From: Gari tellinella
Taxonomy: Eukaryota > Mollusca > Bivalvia > Cardiida > Psammobiidae
Length of the DNA stretch: 64,000 nucleotides
Reading direction: 5' to 3'
NCBI GenBank assembly: GCA_922989275.2
Contig: OV277857.1
Coordinates: 81,213,321-81,277,320 of the forward strand
Each line of letters opens with the position of its first letter. Position 1 is the stretch's first letter. The notes below the pieces were generated by a model. That model was given only the letters and a program-made list of their open reading frames with translations. It made no database searches and had not been told where the DNA came from. Made by a program: the position numbers and the translations under genes. Shown here one piece after another: positions 34,065 to 44,603 of this stretch.

Positions 34065-34622
34065 TACAGTGATCCCTCTCTGCAACAACACCCAATTGGA
34101 GACAACTATTGTATGCGTAAATCGGAGGGAAATATTTATAGGGAGGGAACTTAACCCTTTAACCCATAGCCTGTTTCTAGTATTTAAGATATTTGACCTA
34201 TTAAAGCAGGCTTAAAATAAAGCAGAATGTGCCCTATGGCACATTTTGCTTTACTTTTAGCCTACTTTAAGTTACTATCTACTAGTATATAGAAAATATT
34301 TATTATAGTACATATTCATGACAGTATTAAATGGAACTAATTTCTTTGGCGGATGAATAAAATGAATGCGCTAAAAGGCGCTTCTATAATGGAAAGGGTT
34401 AATACCCTAAGAGTACGTTTGCAAACAGTTTGAACCCAGATCAGACTCGGCGTAACTCCATATGTAACTTTGAGAAAAAAACCCAGCAAACGACAATTTC
34501 AAGCGGACGATGTTACAGCAGAGAAATGTTAGATATAAATGTCTTGTTAGAGGAACAGTGGCAAACAGTGTTGTAAGGAGGGAATCGTTGTTCCGAGGTA
34601 TGTTGTTGGGAGGGAGCATTGT
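34065..34622 (-). mobile_element. TA-4 MITE interrupted by TTAA-3
   Basis: TACAGTGATCCCTCTCTGCA at the left and TTGTTGGGAGGGAGCATTG at the right; without the inserted element it would be about 306 bp. Paired GCAAACGACA and GCGGACGA boxes at about 34486-34509. Confidence 0.75.
34151..34402 (+). mobile_element. TTAA-3 MITE nested in TA-4
   Basis: TTAACCCTTTAACCCATAGCC to GGAAAGGGTTAA with a diverged core-2 hairpin. The doubled TTAACCC at the left also occurs in the copy at 41415. Confidence 0.78.
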
Positions 34623-36015
34623 TTTGAGTTTGACTGTGATAATGATGCTTTTATTAATTATTACCATAGCTAATACGATGGGTTTCTGTCATTATACCCC
34701 AGAATGCAGTATTATCTAAAACATTGTGAAGAATGGTGTTACACATGTATAGATACTGAACTTAATTTAAGAAGTTGATAACAACATTGTGCATCCACAA
34801 GTCTCCATGCAGGACAAAGTTTATTGGTTACTTTACATTATGACCATTTGATATTTTGTCTGATGTTGTTTCAACCAGGTGGCTGCTTAATTAGGGATGG
34901 AATTTGAGCTTTCTGTTTAACTTTCATCGTGTTTATGAGGTTACTTGTTTTTTATACTATCACTGTTTCTTTGTTTTGTGATAAGGGGATTTTTCTGTTC
35001 TTTTTGTTTCTCTTTGCTTTAGTTGACACTCGCTCTAAATATTTACAGTAGTTAGGTATAAAACATGTTATTGTCCAATTCCAAATTTATCTAATTTTAA
35101 TAGAAATGTTTAACAAATAAAGTTGAAATAATTGACTGAAAAAGTATAGAAACGTTTTACTTTCATTTGATTATTGGTAATGCGAATTAATAATTTACTA
35201 TCGACTTGCTTTAATTGTTTTAAGTAAAAAAAATGTTTGATAACTGTATGTAATAGTTTTTGGATACTTGACACTATAAACTTATATGACTGGTAATTTA
35301 CTCATCAGTTACACAAATTATGTTGTTTTCTGTCCTGTTTAAATAATGCATCCTCTAAAACTTTTAATTGCCAATTTCAATTTAGTCCAGTTCAGTTTTG
35401 ACCACATGGAGTTGATTCTAACAATATATTAAAAAATGATCAACAAAGCAGACCCTGATCAGATCTCTTTTATGAGCCCCCTGGTAGCCCTCTAGTCAGA
35501 TTCTATACACATTTTGCATAGGACAAGTGTACATTTCACATGTACATTGTTTGTTTTGACGAGTAAACTCGTCGCTAGGGTTCTATGGACATTTCTTGTA
35601 ACGATGACACAGTAGAAATATGATACAGCAGGCTCACAATCGCCGGTCTAATAAATATCGCCATGTGTCAGGCGGGTTGGTGTGCGACAAAAAGACTGCG
35701 ATGACAAATCAAAACACCCAAAACAATAGATCCGTTAGTACATAAACATAGAAGTGTCTACCTGAAACAATCAACCCTTAAACTCCAATTAGACCTTATG
35801 CTTTAAAGTTGTCGTCTGCTAAGTTGTTTTCAAATTCAGTTTGTATGCATCTTTATTTGAAATAAACTAAATTTAATTTTCAAACAGATTGGATTATGTT
35901 CAGCAGCTGAGTTCCTAGGTGTCTGATAAAGGATCTAAACTGTTAGCAAATTGTTATTTAATAGGGTTTCGCGGGAAGAGGTTTAGTGTTTTAATCTCTT
36001 TGTGTTTTAGTCTTT
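34623..36015. other. No gene seen; decayed repeats
   Basis: Contains a TA-2 relic (34860-34950), a CGACGAG-type palindromic relic (35430-35590), and single GTCGTCTGCT box near 35811 with a core-1 relic near 35885-35945. Confidence 0.45.
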
Positions 36016-36212
36016 TACAGTCGAACTTCGATATCTCGAACTCGGCTAAATCGAACATACCCGTATTTCAAAGTTAAAACGTGGCTTAGCCACGTTTTAA
36101 CTTTGAAATACGGGTATGTTCGACCTAATCGAGCATTAAATAATGCAGTTTTTGAGTCGAACAATAGGATAGTTAGAGTTAAGTAATTTCGAGATATAGA
36201 ATTTCGACTGTA
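36016..36212. mobile_element. TA-3 MITE
   Basis: TACAGTCGAACTTCGATATC to TAGAATTTCGACTGTA. The core-3 hairpin has a perfect stem GTATTTCAAAGTTAAAACGT with GGCTTAGCC at the tip. Confidence 0.88.
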
Positions 36213-36493
36213 TTCCTGAGGTATGGTTAATCTGCATAGATGTTTTGCCTTTTTGCGTATCATAAGAATTAAGATATGGGTCACGTGGACAATAGCATTG
36301 CTACCATGTCCTAGAGGAAATATTTGGTTGATAACGTATGTGGCTTGTAATAAGTTATTAAATTCGGAATCCAGAACCATGAAAGACGGAGTTAAAATAT
36401 CAAAATAAGTAAGTCAAATTATATGTTCTGTTTGATTGCTTTTTTTAATTATATACTATATATATTCAAGGAAATTCGTACATTACTGTTTTA

Positions 36494-36660
36494 ACCCCAC
36501 CCCGCCACCATAACTTGTTTCTAGTGTTTAAGAAAAGTGATTACATAAAGCAGGATGAAATTCTTATGGTGCATATTCATGATGACATAAAGTGGAAATG
36601 TTGTCAGTGAAAAAATAAATTAAAGGTGTAGAAGGCGTAGTTATGCGGAAAAGTGTTAAC
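36494..36660 (+). mobile_element. TTAA-3 MITE, internally deleted
   Basis: TTTAACCCCACCCCGCCACC to GGAAAAGTGTTAA, with one arm of core-2 only (AAAGCAGGATGAAA). Confidence 0.55.
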
Positions 36661-36863
36661 TGTTGGAGAATGACATTGAACCGACTGCTATAACAGATGT
36701 GCAGATATTTGGCTTTGACAAAAAGTAAATAATCATATTGAGATAAAAAAAAAAACGTAATTACAAACAAAACATCTTCAGAAGTCTTTTGAAAATATGA
36801 ACTTAATGTGTCATGTTTGTCCAAAGGTAAGATATCATCATACATTTATATTGTTAATACTCA

Positions 36864-37091
36864 TACAGTTTAGAAGACGTTATTCTTTCCACAGTGAACG
36901 TATTTGTGCTAAATATCTTATGGCTATTGCAGACAGTTTGATGCCAGCTCAGATACTGGGTTATCCAGCATCTGATCTGACGCCAAACTGTCGTATCCAA
37001 AAAAGTAATCGTTAACCATTAAACTATGCCATTTTCTACATTTCACTACATAGTTTCGTTTAAACGGTGCAGAATAATGTCTTCCCCATTT
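36864..37091 (-). mobile_element. TA-1 MITE, strongly diverged
   Basis: TACAGTTTAGAAGACGTTAT to GAATAATGTCTTCCCCATTT. The hairpin is still visible (GATGCCAGCTCAGATACTGG and complement). Confidence 0.65.
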
Positions 37092-37499
37092 TGAATCAAT
37101 TTATTTACATTTATTCACTCGTTTTACGTTTAGTTTCTTCAGTTAGGTGGGGCAATACATTAAAGGAGTATTTATAGAGTAATGGGCTAGTATGTCGTTT
37201 ACGTATGTAGTAGAATATGTGCTAGATATAACTATTATGGAAAGTCCTTTATTATGTAGTAGGAATCTTCAGACGCGTTTCTTTTAAGCAATATTGTAAG
37301 TGAGTGAGGTACTTGAGTTTATCGCCACACAGACAGGGTTTCAGTTAAATGGAAACGGAGTCTATATGAGACGAATACAGTGCTGCCATACAATGATGGC
37401 ATGCCGCAGACCACACATAGTCATAGTCTAAATTGACACCGTGTCGACCAGTCATGACAGGACATAAGTTGCTAGATCCACATCTCACATCTCACTTAC

Positions 37500-37705
37500 A
37501 TAGAGATGGAAACATGAAATATGGATTCAAAAACTGAAACTCTGCTGGAAAATCAGAGGAACAGAAGTTCCAGTTTACGTTGAATTCCAATAGCTCTAGT
37601 CGGTTCTTACGATCGTGCAAGGGAAATACAGTTATTCCAATTCTTATGCCATTGTAACACGTCTCAGAATCACTTGGTGTGCAATATGGTAAGAAACTGA
37701 AAACC
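37500..37705 (-). CDS. Candidate orphan exon, protein unknown
   Basis: On the minus strand an open segment runs from a TTTATGTGCAG acceptor (37706) to a consensus donor GTAAGTGAG (37499). The encoded stretch has non-repeat character: YCTPSDSETCYNGIRIGITV, FPLHDRKNRLELLEFNVNW, FCSSDFPAEFQFLNPYF. Cysteines and hydrophobic strands suggest an extracellular beta-rich fold, but I recognise no family. No partner exon was found nearby, so this may be a relic or a chance frame. Confidence 0.3.
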
Positions 37706-38317
37706 CTGCACATAAATCTGTTCAGCCAAATAATATAATATAGCACAACACATCATAAGATAACGTATACCACAACACAATTATATTCGCTTCAAACAGG
37801 TCACATGCGTAACTAACCAAATAGACGGTATAAACTGATTTTGTAAACGTGAAACACAGTATCCCATTCTATGCTGGAAACCAATTAATGTGTATTCTGC
37901 AAACAGTATAGACTCTGGTTATCGAATACCTTAACAAGCATTTCATGAGGATGTGTTCGGTTTGTTTTACTTTTTCTGAAACATTTTCTAAAAACAGTAC
38001 TAAAATCAGCAGAAATTGGTAATTTTCATCGGTGGAATAGTCATTATAGAAACCCAGCATAAAACGGTTAAACAGTAGTGTATAAAACTAAAATCACAGC
38101 TCATCCAAACACATTTTAAACTCTGATAAAGCGTACTCATAAGGAGGTTGTTTTCTATTTAAAACAAACTAAATCTTAGAAACATAAAGCTCCTTTGGGA
38201 ACATTTTTTTTACTCACATCAACCGCTCATATGTCACCTATTCTTAACATCAAATCATGCATTCCCTTCCCTTTGAGTAATCATGATACATGTTTAGGTA
38301 TTTTTCTAGATCTATAT
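37706..38317. other. No gene seen
   Basis: AT-rich spacer with a decayed TTAA-2-like end (CCCATTCTATGCTGG near 37863, AACCCAGCATAAAACGGTTAA near 38051) and a TA-2-like relic near 38110-38240. Confidence 0.4.
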
Positions 38318-38420
38318 CAGGCCCAACGGTTATAAAGCTTTTGAGTTGAGTCTGAAATCGTTCTCAAGCATTGGATTGGTCAGATTTGAGTTTTTGTTAA
38401 GCTTTATGACCTTGGGCCCA
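38318..38420 (+). mobile_element. Foldback-element fragment at the CARD gene 2 promoter
   Basis: It matches the left arm and right end of the element at 31195 (GGTTATAAAGC, TGAGTTGAGTCTGA, TTCTCAAGCATT, GATTGGTCAGATTTGAG, then TTAAGCTTTATGACCTTGGGCCC), with most of the right arm deleted. ATTGG at 38375-38379 is an inverted CCAAT box about 87 bp upstream of the start codon. Confidence 0.65.
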
Positions 38421-38465
38421 ATTTCTTTTGATGTTGACTCTTTTTACCAGTTGAAAGTCACCAAG

Positions 38466-38500
38466 ATGGCTACATCGTCGGCGGAAGTGAAGAGAGTGAG
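38466..38500 (+). CDS. CARD gene 2, exon 1
   Basis: ATG in the strong context ACCAAGATGGCT. Eleven codons plus AG are followed by the donor GTTTAATA. This is the only nearby GT that gives the phase 2 needed by the CARD exon; reading on without splicing stops after 34 codons. GTTTAA is a weak donor, so this junction is the least certain of the model. Confidence 0.65.
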
Positions 38501-41500
38501 GTTTAATATAGACGGCAAAGATGTCAAGAAGGGGGATGAGCACTGGGACTTTCTGAGGCTAGTATAATTATATAGATATACACTTTAATTCTAACTGTTA
38601 TGCTATCATTCATATCTAAGGAAGGCTAGAAAAAATTGTAAAACATTGAATGCTGATAAAGTTATGTTACGTTATATTATGTTTAAACGATTATTTTATA
38701 TTAAGAAGCAGTGGTATCTCTATACGTAATAGACTGAACAACAGAACAATAGTTAAGCAATTCGATACGTGTTCTACATACGGATCACATCGTTGGGAAA
38801 CTTGTAACCTGGCGTGTGATAAGGATTCAACATGTTTGAAACTGGCACATGTGTCAATGTTTATTAACCCATTCATGCAAAATTGATTCTTCCATGCTTA
38901 TGTATTTGATTAGTATATTTTTCATTAATTTAATTGTTTTCATTTCCATTTTAATTCATATGTTTTAGATATACCTTTTAGGAAACAATGCAGGCTCAGA
39001 TCAGACCCATTTATGAGAAGCTATGCACACATTGGTTTAATAAAAATTGCAGCTTTAATCGTGAAAACAAAACAAGTGGAGACGACAATATTGATCAGCC
39101 AAAACTGTAAGAAAGAAAGAAAGAAAGAATTAAATGACTATTTCCATTCACAGATATCTACTGACACTCCGAGAAGAGTTCAATGTCAACAGTGTTGTCG
39201 ACAATCTTGTGCAGAGGGGCATAATTAGCGCCGACGGCGGAACTGACGTCATGCGTCAGGGTAACACGCGTGCCCAGATAGAACTTTGTGTTCAGGAAGT
39301 TATGAAAGGCGGAGAACCAGCTTTTGCATCCCTGTGTGACATATTGCAAGAGCTGGGCTACAGCAACATTGTGGATGCTCTGAGGGCTGAAGGGATGTCT
39401 GAATACGGTATGATGATAGACAACTCCTCTCAATATCTCGAACTCGCTTAAGTCGAACATTACCGTATTTCAAAGGTAAAACGTTGCACGTTTACAATTT
39501 GGAAAACGGATATATTCAGCTGAAGTATCTTCGAAATAATGAAAATTTATTGCAGATATACAGGGAATTTCTTGTTAAGTGAGTTCGATATATCGAAGTT
39601 CGACATTAGTAAACATAGTAATTATGGTCATGCTTCATTTGTAAATGCTGCTTTTAACGCAAAACGAAAACATGGATCCAAACTGAATTTCTGCAGTTAT
39701 GTTAGTCTCTTTAGAGAATAGAACTGATTAAAAAGGATCAGGATTTGAACAAAACAGTTGTGTTTGACTAAAGGATTAATAATTCTGCAGAATACGACAT
39801 GTATATTGAAAGAAGAAATGTTCACTCAGATACATGTATCTAGAAGGGTACATTGAACTGTTTTATACCAAATGTCATGCCGGTCGTTGCACTAATTTTA
39901 AACAGAGAGCCACATGCCAATGGAAACAGTGTTTGTTGTTTCACCGGTAGGACACTATAAGGGAATTTATCGTAACTGTCACTATACTTTGGATCCGGGT
40001 GAGACGCCGAGTAATCCAGTGTTTGATATGTTTAAGACAATACCTGCTTAATAATTATGTTAATCATATGAACCCCCATGATGGTAAATTTAAAATATAT
40101 TGTAAAAACAATCCTATATATTCAAAATTGGACTGCAACTATTTGGACACTTGGATCATCCATTTGAAGTTTTATGGTTCAGGGAGTTAAAGGTTTAAAT
40201 CCCCGACGCCCATCATGTCAAATAGTTATCTTGTTGTTTTCAAATGTACAATCTACTTATATACAATTATGGATTCACGCAGTGCGATATATGATAGCTA
40301 CGTCAATGGGGGGAATTTATTCAATAATGTAACTTTCATAATTATATATTGCATATTAATAGCAAACCAACAATTGCAGTGTACTAAAGCTGAAACGGCC
40401 TTATCAGTTTACAGATGAAACACAACCCTAATTACTAATGTAATTTTCGGGACCCTTGCCAACTGATTTTCCAATGCCTTGTAACAGACCTTTAGCATGT
40501 AATGGTAGAACTGTGATAGCTGGTGCAAATACTAGTACATGTAGTTAGAATCCAGATGAGACGCAGAGTAACTGTGTGTCTCATCTGGTTCCAAACCATT
40601 GACAATTTGATAATCTTTGATACACAAATGACAGATAGATACGATGAATCTCATTTATAACGAAATTGGGTATAACGATATACCAAAACTCATTTATCCC
40701 CCATCTGTAATTAATGTATTAAGTAAAACTGACCTGATATAACGTAATGTAATTTGGATTATAAGTAAGCTTCACTGTATACACAAATGACTGCTAGAGC
40801 TGACACTGTTTTGCGGACGTATACTACAACGGCATGATATAGGTTAATTAATAGATTCGGATGATTAATGATTAGCAGGTATATTGTTAGCGATATAAAG
40901 GGAACACGTTACCTTTAACTCTAGACATAACAAGTAATTTTCAAGTATTTCTTTATTAGATTTGATGTCTTAGTAAATTGACCATTCAATCTCGGTTTGC
41001 AGAAAATGAATTTAAATGTCAAACAGGTTTGCTCCAAATCAAGGGCGCATTTGTAGGACCTGTTTGGAACCTATCTGTTTTCAAATGTTTATCAAAACTA
41101 TTAAAAGCGTTCACCATCTGCATGTAAAGAGGTAGCATTCCATTGAGAACTTAAGCGTGATAACTTATTTACAAATTTACATGTATAATTTGTTTTTACG
41201 TATTTACAAATGAGCATGAATCATTTGTTTCAGAACTGAGTGACTTACGGAATCTTGGAGCCAGATCTACAGTAAGCGAGTTCCTTTTTTCAATTATTTT
41301 GTAAACTGATTTAGCAGGGGATCTCGTAAATGCAAACTTCTTTAAAACCCCTTCTCCTCTTTATAGAGTAGTTTGGTGTTTTGAGAACAATGTAGAAACA
41401 GAGCAGACAGTCCCTTAACCCTTTAACCCCATAGCCTGTTTATAGTTTTGAAGATAGGCGACCACTTAAAGCAGGTTGAAAGTAAAGCAGAATGTGCCTT

Positions 41501-44126
41501 ATGGCACATTCTGCTTTACTTTCAGCCTGCTTTAAGCTATTATCTGCTAGAATATAGAAAATATTTATTATAATTCTTATTTTTAACAGTATAGATCGGA
41601 ACTATTTTCTTCAGTAGAGTGATAAATTAAAGGCGTAAAAAGGCGTATTTATGGGGTAATGGGTGAAGGGGCTGTCAGGGAAATGCCTGTAGAAACAACA
41701 TCAAATAGGATACTTAAATAAAACAAAAATTTGACGTGTATTTAGACATAGCTTTGATCCTTTGATTTTATGTCTATATGCATAAAACATAATGTGACTT
41801 GTATTTAGATATTGTTTCTTTGATATTTAGGCACGAAGAGGTCGAACATTAGAAAAAAGCAGTTCAATAGTTCTATATTATCTGATTCCCCATTTTGGAA
41901 TGTTACGTTTGTTTATCGTGGTTAATTGTCGTATTTAGAATCCTAAAATAACTTATGTGCCCCGAACTAGGGATGTTATTCGTCTTCGTTTATACGGTTT
42001 CTGGTGAAAGAAGTGAAAATTACATGCAAAGTATAACTTTATCTTAGAAATTCTATAATAAACAGAGTGGGGATGTGAACTTGACTGATACATGATTCTG
42101 TCGTTTTCTAATATGATTCATGTCGTATATAATTCATATTAATGTTGTTTGCTGGACCATATTGACACTTGATTGATACCAAATATGAAATCTACGTAAA
42201 ATATAGTCGTTATTATTTTTATTATTCTTATCATGATCATTATTACAAACTAATATTTACATATATATGCCTGGATAAGGCAGTTCCATATATATGCATG
42301 CTTGTTTGAAGATTTCATTATAGGTATACAAGGATGATCTATAAACGTTTTATTGTTTGTCCATACAGCAGATCATTTCCTAAATTATAAAATAACAATA
42401 CTGTAGACCCAGGTGAGATGCCACAAATTAATAGGTTAAGTGGCCATTGAAAAGAATGTATGGCACTTAGTCTCTAGGTAACATAATAAAGGACAAAAGT
42501 AGGGCAAAAAGCTCCTATAGATGTTCTCTGCATTACTCTTGACCTGCATTTAAACTTTCATCTTATTTGTAAGCTTTGCTGTCACCCTCCATTTAATCAT
42601 CACATAGTCGACAATTGACAATAGATTCTGTTTTTGCCAATAACCCTTCAAGATGTTGAGTCACGGAATTAGAGTGACAATAACATTATTCTTTCCAGTC
42701 TAAACGAAACGAACCACCATTACAAAGCAGTAGAAAGAGAAAATGATAGCTTTTTGAACTTTCTACCGAATTATGTTTAGCCGAGTGGCAAACTTTTGTC
42801 CGGCCTGTGATCTGGCTCCAAACTGTTTGCAATATAATCACTTATTGTAGCACAAGCGTGTTCATTGGGAGAGAATAACGTCTTCAACACTCTATAACTG
42901 GTTCATTCATTTTAAATGAGTAGGGTTAAAGGGCTAACCCGATGTCTCTCGAAGGCGAGATAGTTGATATTTGCAAACAGTTTGGATTAAAACTGTATGA
43001 CACTCGTCTTTCGTAGATTTTGTTCAATTAAAAATGCATCAATTCGAATTTGACCAAATTTGCAAATGACAATTTCAAAGCAGTGGATATTACGGTGTAA
43101 TAATGGTCATAACATATTGCTGATATATTGAACGTTTATTGATATACGTATCAGTACACATCTTGGTGTTGTTTACAGGATCAACAGCTGTGGTCACCCG
43201 GGTCATCTGTTGTCCAACCCGAGGAGAGGTTTACGGTGAAGGGGAAAAAGATGTCAATCAGTTCTATTGCGAGAGACACTAAAGCAAACCAAAGAGAATT
43301 TACCGTTATTGTTGAAAGACAGCAAGAACTTGAAAAACAGCTCGTGCAAGTTATGAGATCGCTCGATACGGCAAAGGATATGCTTATAAGAGAAAGACAG
43401 GAGAAGTTGAGTCTTAGAGATCAGCTGAAAGGCCGTGACGATGAGCTTAAAGATATGCAGAGAAAATATTTAGAACTTCAAAAAGCAATGGGCAGCTTGC
43501 GTGAAACAAACAACAAATACCACGAAAAGGTGACAAAACTTCAAATTGAAAATGAACAACTGCGCAAATCTGCGAAGGACAGAAATACTATCCAAGCAGA
43601 ATTAGACGAAAGAAGCAGGGAGTTATCTCGATTGAAAGATCAGTTAGAAAAACAAGATAAACAAATAGTTATTCAAGACGAACATATCATTAAGAAATTG
43701 GACATTATAGAACAAGTGGTAAACGAGCACAAAGGTTTAACAGATGGACAAGAAAAGCTTACGAAAAAGGTGACAGTACAGGCAACAGAAATAGCCAGGT
43801 TAAACGAAGACAAACTTGAAACACAGAATCAGGTGGCAGCTCAACAGAGACAACTGAATTTCCAACACGCCCAAATCATGATGCTCCAAGAGCACATGCA
43901 AAGAATAGAGGGTCATCTGAATGGAGGAAGAGTAAGTGAACCACCGTCTGCAGAAACACATCTCCCGGGTATACCCGGCACACCGGCAAACGACAGTCGG
44001 GGTAGCCGATATATAGCCTCACTGTCTAAAGGACTCAGTCTCAAACCTTTCAGTACACAAGGTCGGGCAGAAAATTCGAAAAACTCATTCTGGAGAAGTG
44101 ACCCAGCAGGAAAGAAATACAAGTGA
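38466..44126 (+). CDS. CARD and coiled-coil scaffold-like protein, gene 2
   Basis: Four exons (38466-38500, 39154-39407, 41234-41271, 43179-44126) join in frame at GT-AG junctions to give 424 residues. It opens MATSSAEVKRV and enters the CARD at residue 12 (LREEFNVNSVVDNLVQRG, TRAQIELCVQEVMKGGEPAF, ASLCDILQELGYSNIVDALR), which ends near residue 95. A short linker (ELSDLRNLGARST) follows. Residues about 140-355 form a coiled coil (LQIENEQLRK, LDERSRELSRLKDQLEKQ). The C-terminal 65 residues are Ser/Pro/Gly-rich with basic ends (SLSKGLSLKPF, DPAGKKYK). The layout and coiled-coil signature match gene 1 at 10951. A role as cytosolic CARD adaptor in immune or death signalling is inferred from the domain. 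The CARD resembles RAIDD/caspase-type CARDs in pattern. AATAAA lies 48 nt after the stop. Confidence 0.82.
39154..39407 (+). CDS. CARD gene 2, exon 2 (CARD)
   Basis: The acceptor is TTTCCATTCACAG, the donor GTATGATG at 39408. The 254-nt exon enters in phase 2 and leaves in phase 1 after GAATAC-G. Confidence 0.82.
39420..39610. mobile_element. TA-3 MITE in intron 2 of CARD gene 2
   Basis: TCAATATCTCGAACTCGC to GATATATCGAAGTTCGACATTA, beginning about 12-20 bp after the splice donor. The core-3 hairpin is partly decayed. Confidence 0.65.
39611..41233 (+). other. Rest of intron 2 of CARD gene 2
   Basis: Contains decayed core-1 hairpins near 39985-40030 and 40548-40606 (GAGACGCAGAGTAACTGTGT). 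A further TA-type palindromic repeat lies near 40640-40780 (CATTTATAACGAAATTGGGTA to TTCACTGTA). No exon was seen. Confidence 0.5.
41234..41271 (+). CDS. CARD gene 2, exon 3 (linker)
   Basis: A 38-nt exon between CATTTGTTTCAG and GTAAGCGAG, entering in phase 1 and leaving in phase 0. It encodes ELSDLRNLGARST. Confidence 0.75.
41415..41665 (+). mobile_element. TTAA-3 MITE in intron 3 of CARD gene 2
   Basis: CTTAACCCTTTAACCCCATAG to GGGGTAATGGGTGAAGG, with a near-perfect core-2 hairpin at 41467-41537. Confidence 0.78.
41666..43178 (+). other. Rest of intron 3 of CARD gene 2
   Basis: Holds a TA-2 relic (42450-42620), a diverged TA-1 copy (about 42672-42895, with ATTCTTTCCAG and GAGAGAATAACGTCTTC) and a TTAA-1 relic near 42920-43010. 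The TA-1 relic retains only part of its hairpin. Confidence 0.55.
43179..44126 (+). CDS. CARD gene 2, exon 4 (coiled coil and C-terminus)
   Basis: Acceptor TGTTGTTTACAG at 43178. The exon is open for 315 codons from DQQLWSPGSSVVQPEE to DPAGKKYK, with TGA at 44124-44126. Confidence 0.85.
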   Translation, partial: DQQLWSPGSSVVQPEERFTVKGKKMSISSIARDTKANQREFTVIVERQQELEKQLVQVMRSLDTAKDMLIRERQEKLSLRDQLKGRDDELKDMQRKYLELQKAMGSLRETNNKYHEKVTKLQIENEQLRKSAKDRNTIQAELDERSRELSRLKDQLEKQDKQIVIQDEHIIKKLDIIEQVVNEHKGLTDGQEKLTKKVTVQATEIARLNEDKLETQNQVAAQQRQLNFQHAQIMMLQEHMQRIEGHLNGGRVSEPPSAETHLPGIPGTPANDSRGSRYIASLSKGLSLKPFSTQGRAENSKNSFWRSDPAGKKYK

Positions 44127-44173
44127 AAAACATGCAGAGAACTACAGACAGACCAATTTAACATTACAAATAG

Positions 44174-44179
44174 AATAAA
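44174..44179 (+). terminator. Possible polyadenylation signal of CARD gene 2
   Basis: AATAAA 48 nt after the stop codon. It is the first such hexamer on the strand after the gene. Confidence 0.45.
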
Positions 44180-44353
44180 GTAGACAGAACAAATTCAAAA
44201 CCAATGCCATGATGATGGACACTGTAAACATTCAAAGAAACTGAAAACCAGATGACTAATTGACAAGTTGATTTTCCTTAAAGCGTTCAGGATAAACGAA
44301 AATTATGATAGTAGTATGCAAATGTAAATATGTTTTATTGTGAACATAAAACT

Positions 44354-44603
44354 TACAGTGGAGAATCTGTTATTCTTTCCCGTTTAAACGCAAACGTACG
44401 CAAACGCAAAGCACTAAAACGTAGAAAAGTACAACTTTTGGAAAATTCTGATATTTCATGTTTATCTTGGTGGCAAACAGTTCGGAGCCTGATCAGACGC
44501 CTGGTTACCCGGCGTCTGATCTGGCTCCAAACTGTGTATATTGGAAATAATAGTTTTAGCGTAAACGCGTTTATTGGGAAAGAATAACAGATTCTCCACT
44601 GTA
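44354..44603 (+). mobile_element. TA-1 MITE
   Basis: 250 bp with TA at both ends; core-1 hairpin 44473-44535 with a few changes (CTGGTTACCCGG). Confidence 0.88.
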
